Under the pieces are notes generated by a model. That model saw only the letters and a list, made by a program, of their open reading frames with translations. It had not been told where the DNA came from and ran no database searches. From contig NZ_PUHY01000012.1 of the NCBI RefSeq assembly GCF_002967765.1, forward strand, positions 1,178,001 through 1,242,000: 64,000 nt of DNA, in the 5' to 3' direction. The translations under genes and the position numbers were made by a program. The DNA comes from Blastopirellula marina. Lineage in GTDB: Bacteria; Planctomycetota; Planctomycetia; Pirellulales; Pirellulaceae. Shown piece after piece: positions 34,460-44,614 of this stretch. The first letter of the stretch is position 1. Every line of letters starts with the position of its first letter.

Positions 34460-36496
34460 CTAAGCCTGGGCTGCGGTTAGCTGAGGCGCTTCTTCGGTGT
34501 ATTTGTGTACCATTTCGAGCAGTGTCTGTCGCGAGATCGGTTTGGTGTAATAGTCATCGCAACCCACATCCAAACAGCGTTGGCGATCACCGGTCAGTGC
34601 GTGCGCGGTTACCGCGATAATCGGCTTGTGAAAACGCCGGGCACGCAGCGTACTTGTCGCTTCGTAACCGTCCATGACCGGCATATGCATGTCCATGAGA
34701 ATGACATCGACGTTTGGGTCGCGATCCTCTTGTGACTCGTGATCTTCTGGGCGGTTGGCGTCGATCCAGTCGACCGCGATCTTACCGTTTTCTGCCACAA
34801 CCACTGTGGCGCCTGCTTTCTGCAAAAATGCTTTCATCAACCGCTGATTATCGACACCATCTTCCACGAGTAGAACACGTCGCCCGTCCAAGCAGGGAAA
34901 CTCCGATTTCTTATCGATCTTGCACGAGTTGGGCTCGCTAACCGGCGGAGATGTTGGGATTTGAACCGGGACACGCAGTGTGAAACGCGAGCCGATCTCA
35001 ACTTCACTTTCGACGGAGAGGCTGCCACCTAGAATCTCGGCGTTTCGCTTGCAAATGGACAATCCTAGTCCACTTCCCGCATGGCTACGTGAGGTCGAGT
35101 TGTCTCCCTGCGAGAACGGCGCGAAGATCAATTCGTGTCGATCAGCCGGGATCCCAATGCCGGTGTCGACCACGAGAAACTCAAGCGTTGGCGTAGGCTG
35201 AGCATCGTAGTGGACTCCAATACTGACCTCGCCTTGGTGGGTGAACTTGATTGCATTCTCGATCAGTCGAGACAAGATCTGCCGAATTCGCGTTGCGTCG
35301 GCCAAGAGCACCGGCGGGATCTCCGGTTCGACTTCAATGCCGAATTCCAGTCCCTCAGTCATGGCCTTGATGTGATAGACTTCGACGGCACTGCGCAGCA
35401 ACTCGTCGATGGATGTCCTGGTGAGATTCGGTTCAGGCGTTGTCGATTCAATACACGAAAGCTCAAGAATGTCTTCCAGCAATCGCATCAATTGCGAGCT
35501 GTTTTCCTGAATCGATTGAATTGCATCGCAGGCGGCTTGATTGGGCGTGAAATCATTGAGCATCTCGGCGAACCCCATCACGGCCGTCAGGGGAGTTCGC
35601 AGGTTGTGGCTCATGTTGGTTAGGAATTCGTTCTTGGCTCGGTTGGCCGCTTGAGCCCGCTGATTGGCTTGGGCGAGTTGCAGTTCTGCTTCTTTCTTTT
35701 CCGTAATGTCAACGGCCGCGCCCAAGATTCGCGGACGGTTGAGTTCTTCACGACCGAGCTGTCCACTCAGCGCGTACCATCGATATTGGTCTCCCTGATG
35801 GCGAATACGGCATTCGTATCGGAAGTGTCCGGTGCTGTTCTCGAACTGATTCTGTACTGCTGCGATCAAGCCTGGACGATCGCTGGGATGGATCATCTCC
35901 AGCCACTGCTCGGCATTGGCTGGAAGTTCCGCCAACGTGAGCTTGAGCATCTGTTGGAAGTGGCGCGACAGATAAACGAAGTTAAGGACCTTGTCCCACC
36001 ACCAAAGGCCAACGTTCCCCTCGACGACCGCCATGCGATACCAATGCTCGCGAACGCGATAGTTACGGCAGGTATGTGCCTGTTCGATTAGCGTACGGAG
36101 TTTTTCTTCAATTTCGGGCGTATCAAACTCTTTCCACTCTAAGACGTAACGCGAATGCTCGCCTTCCGATTGACTTCCCACATGAATATTGAGGCAGTCT
36201 TCAAACACCGCTGGCACGATTTCATTTTGAGCGGCGATGCGATCTGCCATCTCGCGTTCTTCTAGTCCCCAAATGCAGAGGGCAGGGCGTACTTTCGCTG
36301 CCTCGGCGCATTCATCAGGTCCGACGACCAGGATATTCTCACGATCTATGCCACAAGCGATAAGCCGAGATACGATACGCTGCGACGCTGCGATACTGGT
36401 AATGATCGCAACGCTGAAGTTCTCAAGTTCCATTATCGATTTGCCCCCGCGGCCAACGAAAGGTCGCGAATCAATATGCTTGTTTTTAGATGGCAT
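34460..36496 (-). CDS. Hybrid histidine kinase (PAS-HisKA-HATPase-REC)
   Basis: 678 aa, no membrane segment, so a soluble sensor. Order: N-terminal receiver-like region (about 20-110, without obvious phospho-acceptor), PAS domain with PAC (about 150-270), HisKA (MSHNLRTPLTAVMGFAEM, His about 305), HATPase (VVDTGIGIP, GSGLGLSIC), and a C-terminal receiver (LLVEDGVDNQ ... VILMDMHMPVMDG ... AVTAHALTGD). The canonical HELRTP reads HNLRTP. Start may be the second Met (36433; MELENFSVAII) since the first 21 residues are polar and not family-like. Orphan: no separate response regulator adjacent. Confidence 0.9.
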   Translation of the reverse strand: MPSKNKHIDSRPFVGRGGKSIMELENFSVAIITSIAASQRIVSRLIACGIDRENILVVGPDECAEAAKVRPALCIWGLEEREMADRIAAQNEIVPAVFEDCLNIHVGSQSEGEHSRYVLEWKEFDTPEIEEKLRTLIEQAHTCRNYRVREHWYRMAVVEGNVGLWWWDKVLNFVYLSRHFQQMLKLTLAELPANAEQWLEMIHPSDRPGLIAAVQNQFENSTGHFRYECRIRHQGDQYRWYALSGQLGREELNRPRILGAAVDITEKKEAELQLAQANQRAQAANRAKNEFLTNMSHNLRTPLTAVMGFAEMLNDFTPNQAACDAIQSIQENSSQLMRLLEDILELSCIESTTPEPNLTRTSIDELLRSAVEVYHIKAMTEGLEFGIEVEPEIPPVLLADATRIRQILSRLIENAIKFTHQGEVSIGVHYDAQPTPTLEFLVVDTGIGIPADRHELIFAPFSQGDNSTSRSHAGSGLGLSICKRNAEILGGSLSVESEVEIGSRFTLRVPVQIPTSPPVSEPNSCKIDKKSEFPCLDGRRVLLVEDGVDNQRLMKAFLQKAGATVVVAENGKIAVDWIDANRPEDHESQEDRDPNVDVILMDMHMPVMDGYEATSTLRARRFHKPIIAVTAHALTGDRQRCLDVGCDDYYTKPISRQTLLEMVHKYTEEAPQLTAAQA

Positions 36497-36669
36497 ATAG
36501 AGGGGTTAACGATCCCCCTCTTAGCGATCTTGCCGAATCCTAGTTCAGGATCGGCGCGCGAGCGTTAGTTCCATACCTGCGAGGGGATTCTCTGAGGTTA
36601 TCCGCAGGGAAAAGCTAGGTGGGAAATCGCGATATTGCCGGTTCTTCGGGCGAATCGGTCACACCAGCG

Positions 36670-38616
36670 TTATGCGCGAAGCAGTTCTTCGCGGTACCGC
36701 GCCATAACGTCAGCCCGCACCAGCAGGCCGATCAGCACACGCTTGCCACCTGTGGCGATCTCGACGGGAAGGGTGTCGACGTCGCGAGAACCAAAGTCGC
36801 GCAGCGCTTCCAAGAGGTTTTCGTCTGGCGAGACCGCGATGGGGGACACCATAGCGATATCGTGGGCGTTCACCAGATAGGGCGAGATATCCGTGTCGAG
36901 AACGCGGTGTAAGTCTTCCGGGCGAATGATCCCGTGTAGACTGCCATCTTCGTTCATGACTGGCAGGCTTTCGATGTGCGGATTCTCGCGCGCGATCTTG
37001 ATGATCTGCATCAAGTTGTCGGTGTACTTCACCGTGGGGAACTTGCGAATCATCACCTCACGAACGGCTACGTTCTCGATGTGATGCAGATCGTGGCTTC
37101 GCGCGATCGATTCGCCTCGGCGGGAAAGCTTCTTCTCATAGATGCTTTCGGGATCGACCCAACGGGCGACCAGTCCAGCGATACCGGCGGCGGCCATGAT
37201 GGGCAGAATAATGCGGTAATCATCGGTCAGTTCGTATACCACTACGATGGCACTGAGCGTCCCGTGCGTGGTTCCGGCGACCACGGCGCCCATACCAACA
37301 AGCGCGTACGCGCCAGGGTGATCGCACCACTCTGGAACGATCAAGTTCAGCACGAGCCCAATGACTGCGCCGGTGGTTGCTCCGATAAATAAGCTAGGCG
37401 CAAAGATACCACCCGAGCCGCCACCAGCCAGACAGGCACTCGTCAGAAATGGCTTCACGATTACCAGGGGCAACAACCAGATCAGGTGCTTCCACATGCC
37501 ATCGCGAGTCAGGCGAATGTTCTCGTCACGCGTGTCTTGCTCCCCTTCGGCTGTGTCGGTCAGCTTCTGGGCGTTCTCTAGATGCAGGGTATGGCTGATT
37601 GCGGCGTAACCCGTTCCATACAACACCGGAATTGGATGGCTACGTTCGACATCTTGTTGGGCCGCCGCTGATTGCTCGGGGGCCTGGGGATACATGACGT
37701 AATAGCCGGTGCCGATTAACCCAAGTAGCAAGCCGCACGCGATCGAACGAACCCAATGCTTGGGGATGTAGTATTCCGATTGATCTTCAAACCAATACAG
37801 CAGCTTGGTAAAGCCAACCGCCATCAAGCCGCAGATAAGCCCCAGGACGATGTACGAGGGAAGCTCGTGGTAAGCACCGTCGAAGTTGTGTTCGATATGC
37901 GGAAATTCTGGAGCGAAACCATGGTCGCCCTGGTTCTGCTGAACGACGTTAGCCAGCACGGCGGCGATCACGATCGCCGAAAGGCTTTCCACTGCGAAAT
38001 TACCGAGAATAATTTCGCTCGCGAAAATCACCCCGGCGATGGGGGCATGGAAAGTGGCCGAGATCCCCGCCGCGGCACCGGCGGCTGCCAGCACTTTCAT
38101 GTTTCGGGCCGAGAGCTGGAAGATCTGTCCCGCTGAGCTACCGAACGCTGCTCCGATTTGAACAACGGGTCCTTCGCGACCGATTGAACTACCCGTTCCG
38201 ATACAAAGACCGCTGGCGAGTAGCTTTACGATTGCCACCGGCGGACGGATCACGCCGTCTTTACGAGCAATCGCTTTCACCACTTCCGGCACACCGTGTC
38301 CTACCGCTTCTGGGTAGTAGGTGCGGGTATACCACGAGACGATCATCAGTCCCACAACCGGAACGACAATTAAGCCAACAAGCCCCAGAATGCCCCAAGA
38401 GTTGTGACGGGCAAATTCCATGCAGGGCCGCAGCGTCCAATTCTCGATCGTATGAATCATGATCGAGAGAAATATCGAGCTGTAGCCAGCCAGTACTCCG
38501 ACCAGTCCGGCAAGAAAGATGGTTAGTGGCTGCGCAGGGATGGTCCCCCGCTTTAAATTCAGGGCCAGCCAGTCTTGAACTGGCGACATCCACCCACGAA
38601 CCCGTGACCAACCCAT
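36670..38616 (-). CDS. CLC-family chloride channel/transporter with CBS domains
   Basis: 648 aa: about 30-residue N-tail, CLC membrane domain to about residue 490, then two CBS domains. Ion-pathway motifs: GHGVPEV (106-112; Ser of GSGIP replaced by His), GREGP with the gating Glu148, and GSGGIFAPSL. The position matching the inner proton glutamate of E. coli ClC (Glu203) seems to be Ile202 (FASEIILGN), so strict Cl-/H+ exchange may be lost. The CBS pair could sense adenine nucleotides. 180 nt upstream of the hybrid kinase gene on the same strand. Confidence 0.92.
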   Translation of the reverse strand: MGWSRVRGWMSPVQDWLALNLKRGTIPAQPLTIFLAGLVGVLAGYSSIFLSIMIHTIENWTLRPCMEFARHNSWGILGLVGLIVVPVVGLMIVSWYTRTYYPEAVGHGVPEVVKAIARKDGVIRPPVAIVKLLASGLCIGTGSSIGREGPVVQIGAAFGSSAGQIFQLSARNMKVLAAAGAAAGISATFHAPIAGVIFASEIILGNFAVESLSAIVIAAVLANVVQQNQGDHGFAPEFPHIEHNFDGAYHELPSYIVLGLICGLMAVGFTKLLYWFEDQSEYYIPKHWVRSIACGLLLGLIGTGYYVMYPQAPEQSAAAQQDVERSHPIPVLYGTGYAAISHTLHLENAQKLTDTAEGEQDTRDENIRLTRDGMWKHLIWLLPLVIVKPFLTSACLAGGGSGGIFAPSLFIGATTGAVIGLVLNLIVPEWCDHPGAYALVGMGAVVAGTTHGTLSAIVVVYELTDDYRIILPIMAAAGIAGLVARWVDPESIYEKKLSRRGESIARSHDLHHIENVAVREVMIRKFPTVKYTDNLMQIIKIARENPHIESLPVMNEDGSLHGIIRPEDLHRVLDTDISPYLVNAHDIAMVSPIAVSPDENLLEALRDFGSRDVDTLPVEIATGGKRVLIGLLVRADVMARYREELLRA

Positions 38617-39076
38617 AACACCCGGTCGGGAAAAGCTCCGGTCTGGTGCCCGGAGAACAATCTAATTGGCAATGAAAGCGATTTAGAGTATCAGGGATTC
38701 GGACTGGGTTAAAGGGTGGACAGTTCGTTGAGGGTCGTTTGACAAGTGTCGTTGTGCGATTTTGAGGCAGTCAGCGTAGATGTTAGCCGAAATCGTAAAC
38801 CGTTTTAGAATTTCGATTTGCCATAAATATTGACTTAAGCAGAGGTTCAGTCTCTTCCCGCGTTCCGTTAATCAATCTGCAGTCGACGCGAGGCGAACGT
38901 ACCGTGGCTAGGTGCTCCGAAGCGACTGCGGCTTGCCATTTCGATTTTGCTCATTGTTAGTCATCGGGCTATGCAAGATTTCTATGTCCGTATGTAAACC
39001 ATTTCACCGAATCAGATGGCAAAACTCGGAATGATTCACCGCACCACGTGTGAACTTTTTGATCTAGAGAAACGGA
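38617..39076. other. Divergent intergenic region, CLC / TsdA-like cytochrome
   Basis: 460 nt with no supported gene. Promoters for both flanking genes should lie here; a TTGACT at 38831 is the only -35-like word and lacks a good partner. No hairpin or repeat stands out. Confidence 0.35.
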
Positions 39077-39901
39077 ATGATTGGCAAAGTGACGACGACC
39101 ATCCATCTGGCAGCGGTTTTGAGTTTGGGAATTATCGGGATGGCCAGCCAAGTATCGGCACAAGAAACACCCGGTGCTCCCGATGGTTACCCGCCAGGTC
39201 CGCTGGGTGAAGTGGTCCGTTTAGGAGAAGCGATCGTTTACGACACCAGCGAGCACCCTCTCTCGAAAGCGTATGTCGGAAATAAGCTGAACTGTACTTC
39301 GTGTCACTTAGAGGGAGGGACTGATCCTCAGGCAGGTTCCTTCCTGGGAACTGCTTCTGCCTATCCCGCCTGGTCGCCACGCGAGAAGCGGGCGATCACG
39401 CTAGAGGATCGTGTCTTGAATTGTTTCATGCGCAGCCAGAACGGAACACGTCCGCCCGTTGGAAGTGAAGTATCGGTCGCCATCACCACTTATATCACTT
39501 GGCTGTCCTCCGGTAGCAAGATCCAAATGAATCATGAGAAGTCACTCGGTCCCCGTCACATTCGCGAGTTGAAAGTCGATTGGAAACAGGCGAGTGCAGA
39601 ACGAGGCAAGTTGCTCTATAAAACGCATTGCCTGGACTGCCATGGTCAGGATGGCGAAGGTACCGCTGATGGTCCACCCGTGTGGGGCAATGATTCTTAT
39701 AACGACGGAGCAGGCCTGAGCCGCGTCGATAAGTTAGGTTCCTGGCTGAAGGTGGCCATGCCGCTTGGCGATCCGATTTTGACCGATCAAGAGTCGGCCG
39801 ATATCGCCGCCTATGTGAACAGCCACGAGCGCCCCCATTTCAAGCTGGAAGAGCACTTACCCAAGCCGGAACGCTTGGGCGAATACAATGGCCAGCGTTA
39901 G
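39077..39901 (+). CDS. Periplasmic dihaem cytochrome c resembling thiosulfate dehydrogenase (TsdA)
   Basis: 274 aa with a signal peptide ending near VSAQE (residue 29). Two haem-binding motifs: CTSCH (Cys73-His77) and CLDCH (Cys185-His189). NCTSCHLEGGTDP, AYPAWSPREKRAITLEDRVLNCFMRSQNGTRPP matches the TsdA pattern in which a cysteine downstream of haem 1 (candidate Cys116 in LNCFMRSQNG) acts as unusual axial ligand. TsdA interconverts thiosulfate and tetrathionate. An AGAGAAACGGA stretch precedes the ATG. No redox partner gene adjacent. Other dihaem oxidases sharing this fold cannot be excluded. Confidence 0.8.
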   Translation: MIGKVTTTIHLAAVLSLGIIGMASQVSAQETPGAPDGYPPGPLGEVVRLGEAIVYDTSEHPLSKAYVGNKLNCTSCHLEGGTDPQAGSFLGTASAYPAWSPREKRAITLEDRVLNCFMRSQNGTRPPVGSEVSVAITTYITWLSSGSKIQMNHEKSLGPRHIRELKVDWKQASAERGKLLYKTHCLDCHGQDGEGTADGPPVWGNDSYNDGAGLSRVDKLGSWLKVAMPLGDPILTDQESADIAAYVNSHERPHFKLEEHLPKPERLGEYNGQR

Positions 39902-39907
39902 ACCCGT

Positions 39908-41500
39908 TTAGCTGAGAAACAATTTGTAAACCGGATTGTCGGTTTCTTCGACAAATGGATAGTCAATGCTCTCGCTGAAATCTTGCAAAGCAGTCGTGGC
40001 ATCGCTGGGGATCTGCAGGCCTATCAAAATCCGTCCGTAGTCCGATCCTTGGCTTCGATAATGGAACAGACTGATATTCCAATCCGTTGGCATCGCGGAA
40101 AGGAAACGCATCAATGCGCCGGGGCGTTCAGGGAATACGAATCGGTAGAGACGCTCGCCGGCAGCCAGCTTGCTATGTCCTCCCACCAAGTGCCTCACAT
40201 GCAACTTGGAGAGCTCGTCATCGGTTAAGTTGATCGTGTCGAATCCTTGCAAGCGAAGTTCGTCTGCGATTTTGTTCGCTTCTTCCCGATTGCTGACTGC
40301 CAAGCCAACGAAGACGTGGGCCTTCGCGGAATCGGAGATACGATAGTTGAATTCTGTAACCGCTCGCGCTCCGATAAGCTCGCACAAGCGTTTAAAGCTG
40401 CCTCGCTGCTCAGGAATAGTCACGGCGAAGAGCGCTTCCCGATCTTCACCTACCTCGGCCCGCTCGGCCACGAAACGCAAGCGATCGAAATTCATGTTCG
40501 CTCCGCAGGTAATTGCGACGAGCGTTTCCTCTTCCAGCTTATGCTTGGCGGCATATTGTTTGAGGCCTGCCACGCTGAGGGCACCGGCCGGTTCCAGGAT
40601 GCTACGCGTGTCTTCAAACACGTCTTTGATTGCCGCACAAACAGCATCGGTATCGACGACGACAAAGTCATCGACCAAAGCTTTCGTGATGCGGAACGTC
40701 TCTTCGCCTACTTGTTTCACCGCGGTACCATCGGAGAATAGTCCCACGTCTCGCAGTTGGACACGCTCCCCTTGCTTAACACTTTGGACCATCGCGTCCG
40801 AGTCGGTGGTTTGTACACCGATTACTTTGATCTTCGGACGTACCGCTTTGATATAAGCAGCAACTCCGGAGATCATGCCCCCCCCGCCGATCGCCACGAA
40901 GATCGCATGAATTGGCTTTTGATGTTGCCGTAAAATCTCCATGGCAATCGTCCCTTGCCCCGCGATCACGTCGGGATCATCAAAGGGGTGGACGAAGGTC
41001 AGCTCGTTCGCGGTGCTCAGCTGAACCGCATGCTGGTAGGCATCGGTGTAGCTTTCGCCATGCAGGACGACCGTACCACCGAACGATCTTACTGCGTCGA
41101 TTTTCAGCTTTGGTGTCGTCTTCGGCATGACGATCGTGGCCTGACAACCGAGGTAGCTGGCCGCCAGTGCGACGCCTTGGGCGTGGTTGCCGGCTGAGGC
41201 ACAAATGACACCCCGCTCAAGCTGCTCTGGCATGAGCTGGGCCATCTTGTTGTAGGCACCACGTAGCTTGAAGCTGAAGACCTTCTGGCTATCCTCGCGT
41301 TTCAGCCAGACGTCATTCTTCAAGCGAGCCGAAAGCTTCTCGGCTCGTTCTAGTGCCGATTCGTGAGCGACTTCGTAGACCTGGGCATTGAGGATCTTTT
41401 GCAGATAGTCGAACAGGCCCAAGTGAGTGCCATCGCCGACAAGGCCTCGGATCGAAGGGGAGTTAAGACGCGGGTTGGGTTTGGGTGCTTCGTTCATCAT
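39908..41500 (-). CDS. ilvA: Threonine ammonia-lyase (threonine dehydratase), biosynthetic type
   Basis: 530 aa, the length of the allosteric biosynthetic enzyme that deaminates threonine to 2-oxobutanoate for isoleucine synthesis. PLP lysine is Lys78 in SFKLRGAYN; the phosphate-binding loop is GGGGM (in AIGGGGMISG); ASAGNHAQGVALAA is the substrate loop. The C-terminus holds two ACT-like regulatory repeats (from about residues 335 and 430, e.g. QRGSFKRLCELIGA, ERPGALMRFLSAMP), so feedback inhibition by isoleucine is expected. Starts with MM; either can be the first residue. Its stop is 6 nt from the stop of the cytochrome gene (convergent). Confidence 0.94.
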   Translation of the reverse strand: MMNEAPKPNPRLNSPSIRGLVGDGTHLGLFDYLQKILNAQVYEVAHESALERAEKLSARLKNDVWLKREDSQKVFSFKLRGAYNKMAQLMPEQLERGVICASAGNHAQGVALAASYLGCQATIVMPKTTPKLKIDAVRSFGGTVVLHGESYTDAYQHAVQLSTANELTFVHPFDDPDVIAGQGTIAMEILRQHQKPIHAIFVAIGGGGMISGVAAYIKAVRPKIKVIGVQTTDSDAMVQSVKQGERVQLRDVGLFSDGTAVKQVGEETFRITKALVDDFVVVDTDAVCAAIKDVFEDTRSILEPAGALSVAGLKQYAAKHKLEEETLVAITCGANMNFDRLRFVAERAEVGEDREALFAVTIPEQRGSFKRLCELIGARAVTEFNYRISDSAKAHVFVGLAVSNREEANKIADELRLQGFDTINLTDDELSKLHVRHLVGGHSKLAAGERLYRFVFPERPGALMRFLSAMPTDWNISLFHYRSQGSDYGRILIGLQIPSDATTALQDFSESIDYPFVEETDNPVYKLFLS

Positions 41501-41973
41501 TCCATTGGAAGCGAAGAGGGCCCGATGGTCCAGTCGTCACAATCGTTACTTTGCTTGCAGCGAGATCGTAATCGATGTGGTTTCCTGCAAGCGATATCGT
41601 TTTAGCCCTCGTCACAAGACCTGTTATTTGATTGTGTCACAGAATTGCTCTTAGAGATGGGGCTAGTGGAGCCTTTTCGGCTAATGGCGGACGCAAGTCA
41701 TTACAACAATGCTTAACAAGATTTTTCATACACCTGAACTGCGAAAGCAAGTCGCGAACTTGACGACCTGTTGGTGCATGGGCGTGATGAAAAGTCCTTT
41801 GGCATGCTCTCTCAATCCAACTCGTGCTCTGGGCGAGTTTGCTCGCGGACCAAAGGTAGTAGGGTACGTACGAAACGTACTTAGCTGATTCGGTCGCTCG
41901 TCGTTTGGCGACGCCGTTATGGTTTGATTCTTTCGCGTGCTCAAACTCCGAAGCCCCCATTCGTGTTGGATAG
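41501..41973. other. Divergent intergenic region with short dyad
   Basis: 473 nt without a supported gene. A 6-bp inverted repeat GTACGT-ACGAA-ACGTAC (41864-41880) lies about 94 nt before the REC-kinase gene and could be an operator. The minus strand stays open over part of the region but shows no protein-like features. Confidence 0.35.
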
Positions 41974-43197
41974 ATGACGGCTCCTATGCAAATCCTGATT
42001 GCCGATGATAGCGCCTTGGTGCGCGCAATGCTGAAGGACACGCTTGAAGAAGCGGGGTACGACGTGATTGCCTGCGAAGATGGCATCCAGGCTTGGGAAG
42101 CGATCACACGCGGTGAGTCACGCCTGGCGGTGCTGGATTGGATGATGCCTGGCTTAAGTGGCATCGATATCTGTCGTCGGATGCGAGAGGAACGCGTGGC
42201 AAACTGGGTGTACGCGATCTTGCTGACCTCAAAGGATAAGCCCGACGACATTCTGCATGCGTTTCAGGCAGGAGCAAGCGATCATGTTTGCAAACCGTTT
42301 CGCGAAGCCGAATTACTCGCCCGAATCAAAGTTGGCGAGAAGATGATCAACCTGCAAATGGAGCTCACTCAATCGCAGAAACTTGAATCGGTCGGACAAC
42401 TCGCAGCCGGAATTGCGCACGAAATCAATACACCAACGCAGTATGTCAGCGACAACACTCGCTTCCTGAAGGATGCCTTTCAAGACATCAAATGCGTCCT
42501 GCAAAAGTTCAACACATTGTTGGATGCCGCGCGGAAAGGACCGGTCGACGAGAAGATCATCGCAGGCCTGGAAGAGGCGATTCAGCAAGCGGATATTGAT
42601 TACCTGTGCGAAGAGATTCCACTTGCGATCGATCAGTCGTTGAGCGGGGTGGAGCAAGTTGCCAAGATCGTCCGCGCGATGAAAGAGTTCTCGCATCCTG
42701 GGGTTTCGACCAAGTCGCGGATCAATCTCAAGGATGCGGTGGAAACGACGATATCTGTGGCCCGCAACGAGTGGAAATACGTCGCCCATATGGTGACCGA
42801 ATTTGATGAAACACTGGAAGAAGTCTCCTGCTTGCCAGGCGAGTTGAACCAAGTCCTGTTGAACTTGATCGTGAACGCCTCGCACGCGATAGAAGACACG
42901 CTCGACAAAGAATCGGGCGAACGTGGAACGATTACGATCGGAACAAGACGAAACGGACGCCATGCTGAGATCTTTGTGAAGGATACTGGAACGGGTATTC
43001 CCGAATCGGCACGTCGACGGATTTTCGACCCCTTCTTCACGACCAAATCAGTCGGGAGAGGAACCGGCCAAGGGCTGGCGATCTCTTACGCAGTTGTCGT
43101 GGAGAAGCATGGAGGCGAGATCGACTTCGTCACGGAGGAAGGAAAGGGGACTACCTTTTTTATTCGCCTACCTCTAGCGTGCGAGGTGGCCGCGTGA
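41974..43197 (+). CDS. Receiver-histidine kinase (REC-HisKA-HATPase)
   Basis: 407 aa soluble protein. Residues 6-120: receiver domain with phospho-acceptor Asp55 (AVLDWMMPG), acidic pair Asp11-Asp12 and Lys108 (CKPF). Then HisKA-like dimerisation helix with GIAHEINTPTQYVSDN (His149) and HATPase (NLIVNASHAIED as N-box, DTGTGIP as G1, GRGTGQGLAIS as G2). A receiver in front of a kinase lets an upstream signal gate autophosphorylation. ATG 41974 or 41986. First of three co-oriented receiver-containing genes. Confidence 0.92.
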   Translation: MTAPMQILIADDSALVRAMLKDTLEEAGYDVIACEDGIQAWEAITRGESRLAVLDWMMPGLSGIDICRRMREERVANWVYAILLTSKDKPDDILHAFQAGASDHVCKPFREAELLARIKVGEKMINLQMELTQSQKLESVGQLAAGIAHEINTPTQYVSDNTRFLKDAFQDIKCVLQKFNTLLDAARKGPVDEKIIAGLEEAIQQADIDYLCEEIPLAIDQSLSGVEQVAKIVRAMKEFSHPGVSTKSRINLKDAVETTISVARNEWKYVAHMVTEFDETLEEVSCLPGELNQVLLNLIVNASHAIEDTLDKESGERGTITIGTRRNGRHAEIFVKDTGTGIPESARRRIFDPFFTTKSVGRGTGQGLAISYAVVVEKHGGEIDFVTEEGKGTTFFIRLPLACEVAA

Positions 43198-43421
43198 TGT
43201 CCGCTATGAAAATCAAGCCACGGTTCGGCTATCGCACTGCCTCCATACCGGTAGTAAGTTTCGTAGATGCCGCTTAGTCGGTAGTTGCGATCGGTATGTT
43301 TTCGCGCTTTGCCTTAGCGCGACTCGTTCATGTCTTCTTTCGGTTTTCAAGATTCATTCTTTTCAATACTTATCGTCGTCGTTCGTGCTCTTCTACACGG
43401 GCGGCGGAGGTTGAGGATCAC

Positions 43422-44558
43422 ATGACCAAGATATTATTTGTTGATGATCAGGATAATGTGTTATCAGCGCTGCGTAGAATGCTGCATGGACGGCGCGACC
43501 GATGGGATATGGATTTTGCCAGCGGTGGAGAGGAAGCAATTCAGAAGCTTGAGCAAAAGCCATTTGATGTGGTTGTGACCGACATGCGAATGCCAGGGAT
43601 CGATGGCGCGGAGCTTCTCAGTCGCGCTCGCGACCGGTGGCCTTCGATCGTGCGCATTGTTCTCTCGGGGCAGTCCGAACCAGATCGTATTTTGCGTTCG
43701 ATGGCGACCACACACATTTACCTTACCAAGCCATGTGATGCGTTGCGTCTGACAACGGTTGTCTCGCAATCAAGCGTGTTGAGGAATCGGCTGCCCGATG
43801 CAGGCATCAAACGGATTGTCTCGCAGATGGGAGCCGCTCCCTGCCAGGCTCCGGTCTACGAACAACTGTTGCATGAACTTTCGGATCCTTATCCTAGCAT
43901 TGAACGTTTAGGCAGTCTGATCGCCAGCGATATTGGAATGACTGCGAAGATACTCCAGTTGGTGAGCTCATCATTCTTCGGTCAGCCTCAGCGTGTGAGT
44001 ACGCCAGAACAGGCAGCTTCTTTATTAGGCGTGAACCTGTTGCGTGAGCTTGTCTTATCCGCAGGTATTTTTCAGCCAGTTGATTTTGCCGATATCGAGG
44101 GATTCTCCCTGGAGGAACTCAATCGTCATAGTCGCGAAGTTGCCGAGTGCGCGCGAATGATCGCCGAACTCGAAACCTCCGATCAACGAACAATCGATGA
44201 TGCTTGGCTGGCCGGAATGCTGCACGATATCGGCAAGATCGTGCTCGCGAGTTCCATGCCCGGTTCCTACCAGGAAGCAGTCCGGCTTGCGCAGTTGGAA
44301 GGCAAAAGCTTGTGGGCAGCCGAGCGAGAAGTGTTTGGGACCAGTCACGCGGAGGTTGGCAGTTATCTCTTGAGTTTGTGGGGATTGCCTTCTCCGATTT
44401 GTGAGGCAGTCGGTTCTTTCCGATCACATCGGACTTACGAATCGGATGGGAACTTCATGCCGGTGACTGCCGTGCATGTTGCTAACGTGCTGCGCCGTAA
44501 AAATGTGCTCCCGAAGTGCATCACCAATCCGATCTCGCCTCCTCATTTTGATGGTTAG
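43422..44558 (+). CDS. Response regulator with HDOD output domain
   Basis: 378 aa from ATG 43422, which has a GGAGG upstream; the preceding 42 residues in frame are rich in Phe/Arg and not convincing. N-terminal receiver: Asp8-Asp9, phospho-acceptor Asp54 (VVTDMRMPGIDG), Lys105-equivalent in LTKPCD. The C-terminal HDOD domain (from about residue 155: LIASDIGMTAKILQLVSSSFFG, LLGVNLLRELVLSAGIF, GMLHDIGKIVLAS) often relays signals in cells switching lifestyle. It lacks a GYP motif. Sits 224 nt after the REC kinase and 56 nt before the next gene. Confidence 0.9.
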   Translation: MTKILFVDDQDNVLSALRRMLHGRRDRWDMDFASGGEEAIQKLEQKPFDVVVTDMRMPGIDGAELLSRARDRWPSIVRIVLSGQSEPDRILRSMATTHIYLTKPCDALRLTTVVSQSSVLRNRLPDAGIKRIVSQMGAAPCQAPVYEQLLHELSDPYPSIERLGSLIASDIGMTAKILQLVSSSFFGQPQRVSTPEQAASLLGVNLLRELVLSAGIFQPVDFADIEGFSLEELNRHSREVAECARMIAELETSDQRTIDDAWLAGMLHDIGKIVLASSMPGSYQEAVRLAQLEGKSLWAAEREVFGTSHAEVGSYLLSLWGLPSPICEAVGSFRSHRTYESDGNFMPVTAVHVANVLRRKNVLPKCITNPISPPHFDG

Positions 44559-44614
44559 AGTGGGCAGCGTTCGTTCGTATATGTCTTTCTCGAACAGCCT
44601 CGAAGGACCCAACG

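Noticed and set aside
41637-42251. 204-codon minus-strand open frame
   Set aside because: Largely antisense to the receiver domain of the REC-kinase gene; no family features.
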